A DNA stretch of 64,000 nt. Origin: Peromyscus leucopus (Eukaryota; Chordata; Mammalia; Rodentia; Cricetidae). Both the position numbers and the translations under genes were made by a program. Below the pieces are notes generated by a model. The model did not search any database, was not told where the DNA came from, and was given only the letters and a program-made list of their open reading frames with translations. The stretch spans positions 33,338,337 through 33,402,336 of the forward strand of contig NC_051071.1 of assembly GCF_004664715.2 (NCBI RefSeq), read 5' to 3'. How positions within the stretch are numbered: position 1 is the first letter of the stretch; every line of letters starts with the position of its first letter. Below are positions 53,946-64,000 of this stretch, one piece after another.

Positions 53946-55900
53946 AGTGCAGTTCAATCCCAGACACCACAGGGTGCCACTGAGACTGCTACTTCTTAAA
54001 TGGTTTTAAAACCAAAGCCATAATAAAACTAACAGCAGAGTCCTTTCTTCTCTGCCTTTCTCCTGCCTCCATAAAAAAAGAAAAAAGAAAAGAAAAAAAT
54101 CACAGGAAATGTAGAATTGGGGCTAGAAACCATTCCCCATTCACTCTTTGCCCACCCACCCCCATCCTCTCATTATACCCAAAGTATCTGGTATCCCTTC
54201 AATGAAGGCTCCAGAGAGTGGGTAATATTATATAGGGTTGAGTTCCTGATAAATACAATGGAGTGAACTAAAGTAGAGATTTCAGTTTCTAACTATAAAC
54301 CGCTTGACATATTTTTCTTTCAGACAAACGCCTGGAAATATAATAAACTATATTTTCATGTTTATTTGTTTCAAATACAGTATTTTTTCAACAGATAAAT
54401 GCAAAGTTGTGAGTCCAGGAAAAATAGGTTTAAATCACCCTCCCAGCAAGCAGTGTCTAAAACAGCACTCATAAGAGATCATTTCAAAGCAGTTTAATGC
54501 ACTTAGCCAACAGACATTAGCAGTCTTTGCAGAATAAACTAACACTACTTAAGCTTATTTTCCAGTCCCGGTTCAGATGAATTTTAACCTCTCTGAAAAA
54601 TCTGATGGTCTAGAGGACCCCCTGAACTCCATAACTGTAGAACACTGTGCATTTGCACTGCTTCCATGATGACAGAAAAAAGCAATCTCTGGGCCTTCCT
54701 CTAGACATGGGTTCTAAGACAGTGTGCATGGTGCATTTGATCTTCCGGCTCCAGCCTGTTTGGGCAGAAAAGCAAGCCTCCACATACTGTGACTCAGCAG
54801 GATGCTCTCACCCAAGAAGGTGGGAGAAAAACAGGCAGAGGAGGCCCTGAGGAACTTGAAGGCATGCTGTGGACCTTGATGTCATATTCAATGCAGCAAA
54901 TTCAAAACAGAAACCAACCTCAGGGCCATCATAGACTCCAGGGTGGAAGCGAGAACCTTAGAGTCTCTGTCAGGTCTAATCCAGGGGCATCAGAGGAGGA
55001 AACAGGCAAAGGAAAGGGAGAGGCCTTTCCAAAGCCGCCACCAGCTTAGGTTAAGACGCAGAGGAAGGGATGAGAAAGCTTCAAGACAATCCCCAAGTGA
55101 ACCAAGGGCTGCAAGCCTGCAATTTACAAGGAAGATCCTGTAAGGAGGGAGTGGACACTGTTGAGACTGAGCCTGGTCATCTGCCTACATTGTTTCACCC
55201 AGCACTAGGGATGTTCTTCTCTTGGAGAGTGAGTCACAGGCACTCAAGTTCATCCCCTGAGTGTGGCCGGGCTCAGCGTGCTACGTTTCTCTCCTCCCTT
55301 GACTCAGTGTCACATCACTGCAGGGTCCTTGGATCATTCTGGCTGCCAGCTGAGGAAGTATCCCCAGAATCCATATCAAGTCCTGCTTGTTTCTCTCCAA
55401 AGGTCCTAATTCTACCATAAGGAAGAAGATGCAGGGCTGGAAAGTCTGGACCTCGTCTCCAAAATAGCTGCGGGAAGTTCCTTTCCCTACAGTGGGGACC
55501 TCAGTGGTACACAAAGACAGTGCATCACGGGACAAATTATATAACCATGGCCAACAGTAATTTTGTATCTTAAAAAAAAAATACCATGAAAATTTATCCT
55601 TTGCCTCAGACACACAAGGCTAAAAATAGCACAGTCAGCCAGCAAATGTGTAGAATTTTTCTTTTGTGCATCTCTCCATCCACCAAAGCCCTCCTCTGAA
55701 GGAAGAGACAAGACAGACAGGAGACCTTTTTCCACAAGAAACCACAGTGACCTTGAGTGAAGATAGAGCAAATTGTTTTTCTCTGGACCCCACACACCTT
55801 CATTTATTCCCTTTGTCCAACAGCAGAAGCCAGTGCTGACTGATTTCGTATTATGTGCCAGAGTTTGGCTGAAAAACCAAAAAGGTCTTTTCTCCTGCAA
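53946..55900. other. Anonymous sequence
   Basis: Almost 2 kb without a recognisable element apart from an A-rich run at 54074-54101. Several overlapping frames (54647-55900, both strands) of 60-137 codons carry no domain. 54830-55150 is relatively GC-richer. Confidence 0.35.
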
Positions 55901-56000
55901 TGTCCTAAAACAACCTTGTAGAGTGGAGATGACTGATAGCCCCTTTTACAGAAGGGAAAACCAAGTCACAGCAAAGGAAAGTCATAGTGCCAGAGCTCTG
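55901..56000 (+). mobile_element. MIR SINE core, plus strand
   Basis: 'tgatagccccttttacagaa' followed by 'gggaaaaccaagtcacagca' and 'aagtcatagtgccagagctc' is the MIR core and 3' part. Confidence 0.75.
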
Positions 56001-56079
56001 CTTGCACTTTTACTAGTGAAGCCCGTCTTATCATTTCTAAAGCATAAAGAGCAGCAACAGCCCTGGGTGGGCATGCCAA

Positions 56080-56146
56080 CACTTCTATACTCTACCCTTG
56101 ACTTTCTACCCAGAATCAGTTCTTACCACTTTCAACAACCCACCTG

Positions 56147-56200
<54 letters not shown>

Positions 56201-56420
56201 ACACCCTAAGCCCTACTATGCCCAAAGCTCCACTCTTCAAACATAACATCACCTTTCAAGGGTCAATTTCCTTGCATTTGCTGTTCCTTCTACCTAAGGC
56301 ACCCTCTGAAACATCCTTTCTGAATTGGCAAATTCCCTTGCGTCCTTCAAGAACTTCCTTCTTGATAAACAATTACTGTGTCCCTGCTAAGTTCCTATGA
56401 AACAGGAACACTGCCCTCTC
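56080..56420 (+). mobile_element. L2 LINE fragment with (CA)n insertion
   Basis: 'tttccttgcatttgctgttc', 'cttctacctaaggcaccctc' and 'aattcccttgcgtccttcaa' then 'gaacttccttcttgataaac' follow the L2 order (tttgcacttgctgttccctc tgcctggaa ... catccttcaggtctc). Confidence 0.65.
56149..56198 (+). repeat. (CA)n microsatellite
   Basis: An uninterrupted 50-bp CA run. Confidence 0.98.
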
Positions 56421-56499
56421 CATCTCTGGCCCAGGAGCAGCACACTGAGAATATGTAGCATATCTATCAAATGGAAAACTACAGTAAGTGTAGCTAATG

Positions 56500-56655
56500 T
56501 TCTTTGTGATACAAGAGTTGTGCTAAATACTTTGTAAAATTTATCTCAGACAGTCTTCATAACCTGGAGGCATAGTTCTACCATCACTAACTATTACCCA
56601 CGAGGACAATCAAGACAAAGAGAGGTTACATTAACTTACCTTAGGTTGTTCAACC
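56500..56655 (+). mobile_element. MIR SINE, plus strand
   Basis: 'gttgtgctaaatactttgta', 'aaatttatctcagacagtct' and 'tcataacctggaggcatagt', then 'gaggacaatcaagacaaaga' and 'gaggttacattaacttacct', cover most of MIR in order. Confidence 0.75.
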
Positions 56656-57626
56656 ACTAAACAAAGAAATAAATTGGCATGGCTTCAGAAGTTAAGTACT
56701 TAATGCAAACGCCACGGTAGGTGTGATACAACTGACCATTTCCGTGTCGTAGATACACAAAGCTTGAGGCTGCTTTACAGCATACATATTGCCTACAGGA
56801 AAACAGTGATAATTCAGAAACTAATTACAAAATGGTAGCCCCTGTGAAATGTGCCTTTAAAAAATGGTTGGCATTGGACACAGCCAATATCAATTGCTGT
56901 GGGGAGGAACAGGAGCATGAATAAGCTAGTACCTGACCCCAAGGATCCCTTCGATCCTGTGAGGACAATAAAACAGCACTGCATACACCTCCTGACATAG
57001 CCCAATTTGGAAGCAACTCTTTCTCCTTGAATCAAAAAGATGTCCTTCAAACAGAATCATAAATTAACGCACTACACCCAGACTAGCCAGTTCTAGATCA
57101 ACACTGACTCTTAACATTAATTTCAGCTCCCTCTTTCCAATGAATCGTGCGAAAGTCTTTTGATTTACGGACCTTTGTGTGAGGCTGTCTGCCTCTTCAC
57201 TTAGAAATAATACAAAAGAAAGAAATGCAGGGGGGAAATAGCATCCGTCCACAAATGGGGAGGGGAAGTCAGCCTTAAAAAGGACCAAACCCCTGGGTTC
57301 AGGGTCTCTGGCTAGCATTAAATGGTACTGGAAATCACAGCTTCCAGCTAATTCCTTTACACTTGCATTCCTTCATATTGCTGGGGAGAATGCTGATTGC
57401 TATGAATATCGAACTAATTGAATACAAACTACAGTAAAAGGGACCAAATAATTGTGTGTGTGTGTGTGTGTGTGTACACATGTGTCCCTGTGTTTTTAAT
57501 TATAAAACACAATAAACAGAAGCCTGAATAATTCAGACAACTAGAATTACATCTTAGAAGTTTAAAGACAAGGTAAAAAAATGTTCATTATTTTACCTAA
57601 AAGAGTTGGAGTCAAAAAGATGCTCA
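56656..57626. other. Anonymous sequence with (GT)n at 57453-57475
   Basis: No element recognised except the short GT run. Overlapping minus-strand frames near 56814-57318 lack domains. Confidence 0.4.
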
Positions 57627-57810
57627 TGGCCTGTGAGATGGCTCAGCAGGTAAACATGCCTGATAGCAAGCTTGACAACCTGAGTTCGATCCCCATGACC
57701 CACATGGTGGAAAGAGAGCTGGCTGCCTCCATTTGTCCTCTGACCTCCACAGGCGCGTGTGGTACAAATTCATCTGTATATATACACAAATCAACAAAAC
57801 ATCTAACACA
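57627..57810 (+). mobile_element. B3/B4-type tRNA-derived SINE
   Basis: 'tggcctgtgagatggctcag', 'caggtaaacatgcctgatag', 'cctgagttcgatccccatga' and 'cccacatggtggaaagagag' then 'tttgtcctctgacctccaca' is a well-preserved full-length copy with intact A and B box-like segments. Confidence 0.9.
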
Positions 57811-58735
57811 AAAGTTAAAGAAGAAAAGAATACTCAAATGTGTTCACAAGCAAGTAAAATTGTATATGTATGACTATGTATGGATGCTTTAAATCCAACA
57901 GCCAAAATGTTAGCAGCAATCTTTGCATGGTAAAATTAAAAAGGGTATGTATTTACTATATCATCATAGTTGTATTTTACAAATACTTTACAATGACAAC
58001 GTACGGATGCTTTTCACATCTAAAAGTACATATTTGAAAGTGCATGCAATGACATTTAAAATAAATTGGCAAAGAAAATAATCTTAGATTAAAACACAGA
58101 GACTTATTTGTCCATGTTTTAGCATCAACAGCTTCATATTATGGGGCACAACTACTTTTGAGGTGTTTGGAAAGCTAGAAAAAGAGAGAAAAGAAGCTTG
58201 GTGAGTCCAGGGTTTTGTGAGATCCCAGGACACACTGGGGGCTGGCAAGAGGCTCAGTGCAGGACAATTCTAGTTTCTAGGGTGAGGTCTTGCAAAACCT
58301 GATAGGGCTTCTCAGTTGACCTCAAAACCGTCAGGGAAACCCTACCTATGTCTGGACTTCAGAATCAGAAGCTTGGAGTAGACAACCTCTAACAACTATT
58401 CCGGTTCAGAAAGCCCAAGATTCACTAACTTGAAAACGATAGTTTTTGCCAAATCAGAGCCTTTAAACGCCGGTAATATATACAATTGCTTCACTCCAGT
58501 CCTTAGTAAGAAGTTCCGGCCAACTGCAAGTTAATCATGGTTAAGATGAGAAGGCAGAAGAATGGATGCTTTCTTTTGTGTGCTGCCAAGTGGTCTGCCT
58601 GGTTTATTGGTTTAGCTTTTGCTTGTCTATACAACTTTTCAGTATCACAATACAATCCTCATGAGTCCTAATAAGTGACCTACATTGGCAAGGAAATTTT
58701 AACAATATCTGTCCCCTCTAGAGAGTGAACAAGCA
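57811..58735. other. Anonymous sequence, AT-rich left half
   Basis: No element recognised in about 0.9 kb. Confidence 0.35.
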
Positions 58736-58786
58736 AGAGAGAGACAGAGACAGAGACAGAGACAGAGAGACTGAGAGAGAGAGACC
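58736..58786 (+). repeat. (GACAGA)n / (GA)n simple repeat
   Basis: Tandem gagaca units merging into GA. Confidence 0.95.
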
Positions 58787-59764
58787 GAAAGAATGTAATC
58801 TACAAATAATTTGATATATTCTAACTAGGCAATATATATTTACAGAAAGTATGAACAGTTATTTATTAACACAGAACTTTAATAAAAAATCACAAGTGCC
58901 TGATGAATGAAGTATTGGAAAATATATGTCATGTAGACTTCACTATAAACAGTTGAGGAGACTCCACTGTGAAATCTAGGGGACAGGTAAGCACGATGCT
59001 GTGATTTAAAGGAAAGCAGGGACAGGTGCCATGAGTACAGAGAACCTGATCCCTCTGTCCAGATGGAGACTGCACAGAGCAGCTTGGTGCATCCCTGAAG
59101 TACCATGTGCATGTCTACTGTGAACATGATTTAGTGGGAAAGCAATTATCATTCTAGACACACAGGGGTGCCTCTGGACACCTAGTACTGACCTAGCTCC
59201 TTTGAGTAGCCAGCATAGGCTGCATACTGGGAGGTGTTCCTGTTCAGAAGAAATGGTCCATCGAGGCCAGCAGAACTGGGCTCCCCAGCCCTCTCTTGGC
59301 ATTGCTGCTTAGACAGCCCCACATAGGCAGTGGTGAAAAGGATCACATCAATGTTCAGTTGTCCCCACTGAGTTCTTAGATGAAGTGAACCCCAACCACA
59401 ATCTTTTCCCAATGGGATGGAGTGCACATGATCTCATATAACATTTAATACTTAGCCATGGCTATTCTAAGGGATAATCATGATCCAGGGCTCGGGGGAG
59501 ATATGGGCACCGTATCAAGTCATCACTCTTCATGACTTTGTCACATGACAGTAGATTGTTACTGTGTCATCATTACTATGCAATCAGGAAGAGCCCTAAG
59601 AGAAAAATTACATACATAGAGGGCACCAAAAAACACGCGGTGGGGGATGTCACAGTAGGTTCTGTTCACTAAGTTAGGTGAGGATAGGAAGCTGAATTTT
59701 GCACTGCTCACAGCACTGAACTTCCTGAAAGAGCAGAGAACAGGTACGTCACTGCAATCACCAT
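58787..59764. other. Anonymous sequence
   Basis: Overlapping minus-strand frames of 81-98 codons (58879-59427) occur in different phases, as expected by chance. No element recognised. Confidence 0.35.
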
Positions 59765-59935
59765 AGTTCTATTGAACACCTATTCCATAGGAGGCATGTT
59801 ACAAACATCTGTCATTCGTAGTGTACAAGTCAGTCTAAGAAACCACAACCCAGAAAAGTTATGGAATTTCCCCACGATTTCACACCAAGTAGGAGATAGA
59901 CACAAGGCTTGGGGCTGAATCTGTTTCATTGTAAG
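59765..59935 (+). mobile_element. MIR SINE, plus strand
   Basis: 'attgaacacctattccatag', 'gaggcatgttacaaacatct' and 'agttatggaatttccccacg' then 'atttcacaccaagtagg' follow MIR from 5' part to core. Confidence 0.7.
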
Positions 59936-60124
59936 CAATATTGATGTTGGAGTCTCTCTTTTCCAAGAAATGGGAAAAGGTCTGGTGGCAAAATAAAAAT
60001 AATAATTATCATCATCATCATTGTCGTCTTCATCTATTATGCTGTCCTCACCATAAGCTACACATATACAAAAATGCTGAACGCCACTATGACTAGGATA
60101 AGCATCCCCACTAAACACACACCA

Positions 60125-60141
60125 TATATATATATATATAT
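60125..60141. repeat. (TA)n microsatellite
   Basis: A short TA run; a CAT-rich degenerate patch lies at 60008-60022. Confidence 0.9.
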
Positions 60142-60312
60142 GTTAGCAAATATAGTGTTAATATAGATCACAACACCATAAACTGATGTGATCATCCATA
60201 TTTTCTGTTGTGCAAATCACTTCAGGTAAGTTCTTTGGTGGCCCTCGAAGAAAGTTCTACAAATGCAAAATGATGTAGGAAAAGCAATCTCTATGGGTCT
60301 TAGACAGATCCT

Positions 60313-60478
60313 GAGAGAGGAGGAGAAAAGGAGATAGAAAGAGGGGGGAAGGGGGGAAGGAGGGGAGGAGAGTGGAAGAGGGAGGAGAGGGAGAGTGGAG
60401 GAGGGGGGAAGATCATAAGTGAGGAAGAAAGGGTGAGGAAGAGAGGGGGAGGGGGAGATTGGGAGAAAGTCACGGACA
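60313..60478 (+). repeat. Purine-rich (GA/G-run) tract
   Basis: 60313-60411 is all purine except three T residues (60335, 60373, 60396), with G6 runs; 60420-60478 is also mostly purine. Minus-strand frames encode Ser/Pro/Leu low complexity. Candidate triplex-forming sequence. Confidence 0.95.
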
Positions 60479-60930
60479 TATCAAGTAAGACCTCTAGGAT
60501 CACTAACATTATTTTTAATCAGATGTCAGAAGATTCACGACAGATTCACACCACCCAGGCTCACAGAGACAGATCTCTTTTCTCAGATTGTCATGTTCTA
60601 CAGGCGGCAATGTCTCCCTGGTTGATAGGCCTCACAGAGTTGTCTCCAACTGGAACTGCAGGCAACCGAATTGTGTAAGAGTATGGGCAAATGCCGTGTC
60701 ACCCTAAACAGTAGCAAAACAATGTAATTTCCTTCATCAACATGTCATCCACATGCAGAGGGGACAGGCAAGATGACTAACAGGACAACTATGTCCCTGC
60801 CCTCACAGAGCTTCTTATACTCTTCATGACAGGCAAAAATTGAGGATGCAAAGAAGACACCAGTATCCCTGTAGATGGACCAATCCATTGGATAACCTCA
60901 TACCTCGGAGTATGAAATCAGCACAAATTT
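60479..60930. other. Anonymous sequence
   Basis: No element recognised. Confidence 0.35.
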
Positions 60931-61085
60931 GATTGCATTTTTTTGGTTTGTTTAAGTGTGGGAACAGGAGTTGAGGGGGGGGGGGAATGAGGAGATGGAT
61001 GTGGGAGGAGTTGAGAAGAGAGTAGGAATTGGATATGATCAAAAGACATTATGTGAAATTCCCAAAGAATGAATAAAACTATGAA
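60931..61085 (+). mobile_element. Rodent L1 3' end
   Basis: A T-rich start (attttttt ggtttgttt), a G11 run at 60975-60985, then 'gaatgaggagatggatgtgg' and 'attatgtgaaattcccaaag' with 'aatgaataaaact' resemble the end of the L1 at 28245-28926 (gatgagtgggatcggg ... tgtgaaatccacaaagaatc gataaaa). Confidence 0.65.
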
Positions 61086-61294
61086 GATGATAAAGAAGAG
61101 GAGGCAGAAGCAAAGCAGCAGCAAATACCTGCTTACAAAGATTCCTGTGAAGCAAACCAAGAGAACGTGTGAGAGGGAGAGTGACCAGAATGACCCTATC
61201 TTGAGGGAAATTGAGGAACACCTCTCTGGGAAGGCGACACTTGAGTTAATCATCAGAGGTCCTATACACTGAGACTTTTGCCCTTCCTGTTCGT
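61086..61294. other. Anonymous sequence
   Basis: Starts with an A/G-rich patch after the L1 tail. Nothing else recognised. Confidence 0.35.
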
Positions 61295-61317
61295 GTGTTT
61301 GTTTGTTTGTTTGTTTG
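61295..61317 (+). repeat. (GTTT)n simple repeat
   Basis: Five to six tandem GTTT units. Confidence 0.95.
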
Positions 61318-62395
61318 TGATACAAAACTGATCTCCTGTAAAGAAGACCAGGACACTGGCGAATTCTAACCTAGATTAGGTTTCCCATAATGATGTGTTA
61401 TTCTAGAGGAGGCTGGTGGTGGCTGAGTCCCCAGCAAAGGGCAAAGGCTGAGATGAGACCCTGAGCAACTGTCAAATTAACAGATCAAAGAGCAGGCCCT
61501 CTGGACAAGGAAGGGAATGGAGAGGTTGGTCTTAAAGCTGGAGTAGGCTCTCAGAAGCCTCTGATGGCTGAGGGGGGAAACACCAAATATAGCACCTGGG
61601 CTTTGTATGAAGAAGGGATTGTATGCTGGAGTGGAAGCCAGCCGGAAACACAGGCTATCTGACTCTAGAAAAGTGGCCATGGAGACCATGACATCACCAG
61701 GGCAAGGAAGACCAGCCTTCAGAAGGGTCTGTCCACTCTCTAATCCTCTGCTTTCTCTTTTTAATTGGAAGGCTGACACTTCAAAGGAGGAGGATGGAAT
61801 GTCATGGGGTAATAAAATGCAGGCTGTTGCTGCAGATCCCCTAGGAGGATGTGGGCAGCCAAGGTAGGCACAGCCAGAACAGAGCTCTACCTGCCTGTGT
61901 AAATGTGAGAAGTCGGAAGGTCCAGCCCCTCAAGATTCTAGGATGTTCCTGTGGGGACTTATGCAGCCTTATCTCTTAAGGGAGAACCAGTATGCATGCA
62001 TGCCAGGCACAGGAGAGGATCAAAGGAGGAGATCTATCTTATCTCCAGTCAGAGGCAGGCATCTGTGCAGACTGTGGTCTCTATGGTGGCCAGAGTGGGC
62101 TGCAAGCTTGGGAAGGAAACCTCTTCTCCCCCAGAGAACTATAGACATTAGCAGGAGACACCCTGGCTACAGTTTTGGAATGGGTTGGATAGTATAAAAA
62201 GAAACTCAAACATAGGAGTTGTTGCTCTTATTCCTCTCCTATTCGGAACTGATTATCTGCAAAGGAAGCCCTTTCTATGCCAAATTTGAATTCCAATTTA
62301 ATCTCCTAATACATATATTGGCTCCTCTTGCCAGCTGAGAAACCATCAAAACTGGAATCCTGTCTTTTCTCATTCTTCTACTGTTTAAATTAACC
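61318..62395. other. Anonymous sequence
   Basis: About 1.1 kb with no recognised repeat. Frames of 60-100 codons on both strands are unremarkable. Confidence 0.35.
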
Positions 62396-62560
62396 CAGAG
62401 TGGGGCCTGGTGGGGCATGCCTGTAATCTCAGCACTCAGGAAGCTGAAACAGGAAAACAGATCCAAGTTCAAGGTCAACCCAACTCTACATAATGAGTAG
62501 CAGGCCACTCAGAGCTACACATTAAGACACTGTCCCCAAAAGCACAATGTACAAACAAAA
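62396..62560 (+). mobile_element. B1-related SINE (PB1D/B1F-like)
   Basis: 'ggggcctggtggggcatgcc', 'tgtaatctcagcactcagga', 'agatccaagttcaaggtcaa' and 'aagacactgtccccaaaa' match an old B1-related monomer with an A-rich tail. Confidence 0.75.
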
Positions 62561-63413
62561 AAGACAACCCAAATATCAGCATTAACCATCAACCACTAGA
62601 GAGAAAAGTAGATACATTTCAAGTAAAAAAAAAAAATATATAAAAAATAAAACTACTGAGTGTCCATACAGTTTCAGAGACCCTTCTGGTACAATGAACT
62701 CGTCAAGTATTTTTCTATAGGGCATATGATTCAGAGTCTTTCTCAATAACAAAGGTATATTTTCCATTCCTGACCTTTCAGATAGTTTCCTAGAATCTTG
62801 TTCTTCATATCAGAGTCATGTATGTCATATGTAGTAGCTACTCCCTAAGCCACCTCTGTAAGTCAACACATCCTGGGATAAAATATTGGCATTAAAAAGT
62901 TTGTGCAGCTGAAATGAGACTCCTGCTGGTAGATCTTATTTCTAGAGGTGCTGTGGCAGAGAGGAAGGAACTCTGAAGCTGAGCGCAGTCACCTGGGTCA
63001 CCTAACACAAATGGTTTAAACACCCAGTTTACTTCTCAGTGGAAATAGAGCAGTTAGCACCTACCTCACCAAGGACTGTCCCCAGCAGGGTAAACACACC
63101 ACAAATGACAATAATAATCCTTCCAGCTTTCTTTCAGGATGTCCCTTTCTGCCCATAGACACCCATGACATGTTCCTACAAATCCATTATGGTGCCTCAC
63201 AATGCTGGTACATCTCTAAGTCTCCTTCCATCTCCCAGTCACAAGCTTCTAAAGGGTAGAAAAAGTCTCAATTCTCTCTGTGTTTCCAGAGCCTGATGTT
63301 GTCACTGTCTGAAATATGGGAATTCTTTGAAGGAATAACTGAATTTTGAGTATTCAGATTTGCCTATGTTCTGATGGATGCTGCCAGAATTTACATTAAA
63401 AAAAAAAAATAAC
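62561..63413. other. Anonymous sequence
   Basis: Contains A runs near 62625-62636 and 63398-63409. No element recognised. Confidence 0.35.
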
Positions 63414-63580
63414 GCTAGGTGATGATGGTGCATGCCTTTGATACCAGCATCCAGAGGCAGAGGCAGTTGGATCTCTGAGTTCGAGGCCAGCCTGGTCTAC
63501 AGAGTGAGTTCCAGGACAGTCAAGGCTACACGGAGAAGCCCTGTCTTAAAAGAAAAACAAAGCAACAACAACAAAAACAA
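63414..63580 (+). mobile_element. B1 SINE
   Basis: 'gctaggtgatgatggtgcat', 'gcctttgataccagcatcca', 'gttggatctctgagttcgag' and 'gccagcctggtctacagagt' then 'tccaggacagtcaaggctac' end in an A/C-rich tail. The right half is the mouse-like older variant (gacagtcaaggctaca). Confidence 0.92.
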
Positions 63581-63985
63581 AACTCTAGTTTCAAACAAAT
63601 AAAAAGCAAAACAAAAAGAAAATGTCATAGCTACAAAAAGGGGATGTTGTAGCTGTTTGGTTTATGTTTTGTTTGCTTACTCCCCAAAGGGGTGCTCTGT
63701 CCTCCTTCTGAAAAATAAGTTAATAGGGATGATTGCAATAAAAGGAGACTTACAGCAACATTCTCCACACAATTTAAGTTAATTTCTTTCTGAAAACACA
63801 AAAAAGTAAGTGCTCAAATATCTACATCATGTTTAAAGCCTGCTTCATAAATGTGTGTTGATTTCACCTGATAAGAATCTGTGTCGACTGGAGTAGAAAG
63901 ATTTTCTTCTTCTTCTTCTTGGCTCCCTACAAATAGTTAGTTTGCAGCAATTTTTAATTAAAAACAGTTCCTGTAGTAAGAAAAT
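63581..63985. other. Anonymous sequence with (TTC)n at 63902-63920
   Basis: A short TTC run and otherwise unrecognised AT-rich sequence. Confidence 0.4.
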
Positions 63986-64000
63986 GGGGTGGGGTGGGGT
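63986..64000 (+). repeat. (GGGGT)n, cut by window edge
   Basis: Three GGGGT units end exactly at the last base, so the array may continue beyond the window. Confidence 0.9.

Noticed and set aside
60313..60478. Pro/Ser-rich minus-strand frame
   Set aside because: Low-complexity translation of a purine tract, with no further coding evidence.

Overview
The window reads as non-coding nuclear DNA from a muroid rodent, most likely a cricetid (vole, deer mouse or hamster group). The evidence is a dense set of rodent-specific SINEs (B1, B2/B3-type, B4, RSINE1-like, ID), MaLR-type LTRs, rodent L1 3' ends and a URR1 hAT element. The B1 copy at 46582 carries the 'gacaggcaccaaaacta' variant that I associate with cricetid rather than mouse B1. 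Older mammalian repeats (MIR, L2, a Tigger-like transposon, ancient L1) form the background.

I found no convincing protein-coding gene, exon series, RNA gene, CpG island or processed pseudogene. The longest open frames are short, lack family signatures, and mostly lie in SINEs or microsatellites. The window is best read as an intergenic desert or part of a very large intron.

Layout. 1-10.5 kb: B2, B4, RSINE1-like SINEs, MIR and L2, a rearranged LTR locus with an inverted repeat (3114-5215), and a head-to-head LTR pair (9641-10258). 10.5-20.7 kb: L1 3' UTR debris, simple repeats and long anonymous stretches. 20.7-31.5 kb: L1, MIR, L2, a short tRNA-like retroposon with clear target duplications, a solo LTR, and a young L1 3' end nested in an ancient L1. 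31.5-42.3 kb: MIR/L2 background, unique stretches with enhancer-like motifs, a perfect 111-bp tandem duplication (37494-37715), a 91-bp alternating purine-pyrimidine tract (39351-39441) and an LTR-like element split by a SINE. 42.3-53.2 kb: a Tigger-like fragment, a young B1, a 150-bp-armed inverted repeat (47189-47784), L2, a MaLR LTR and a URR1 hAT element. 53.2-64 kb: L2/MIR remnants, a purine-rich tract, a second L1 3' end, B1-type SINEs and a GGGGT array cut by the window edge.

There are no interacting genes to describe. The notable content is structural: two inverted repeats, one apparently tied to a small inversion that split an LTR; one very recent tandem duplication containing a splice-site-like segment; several tracts able to form non-B DNA; and unique blocks that may be conserved regulatory elements. 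Family names come from remembered consensus patterns, not a database search, so element boundaries are approximate.
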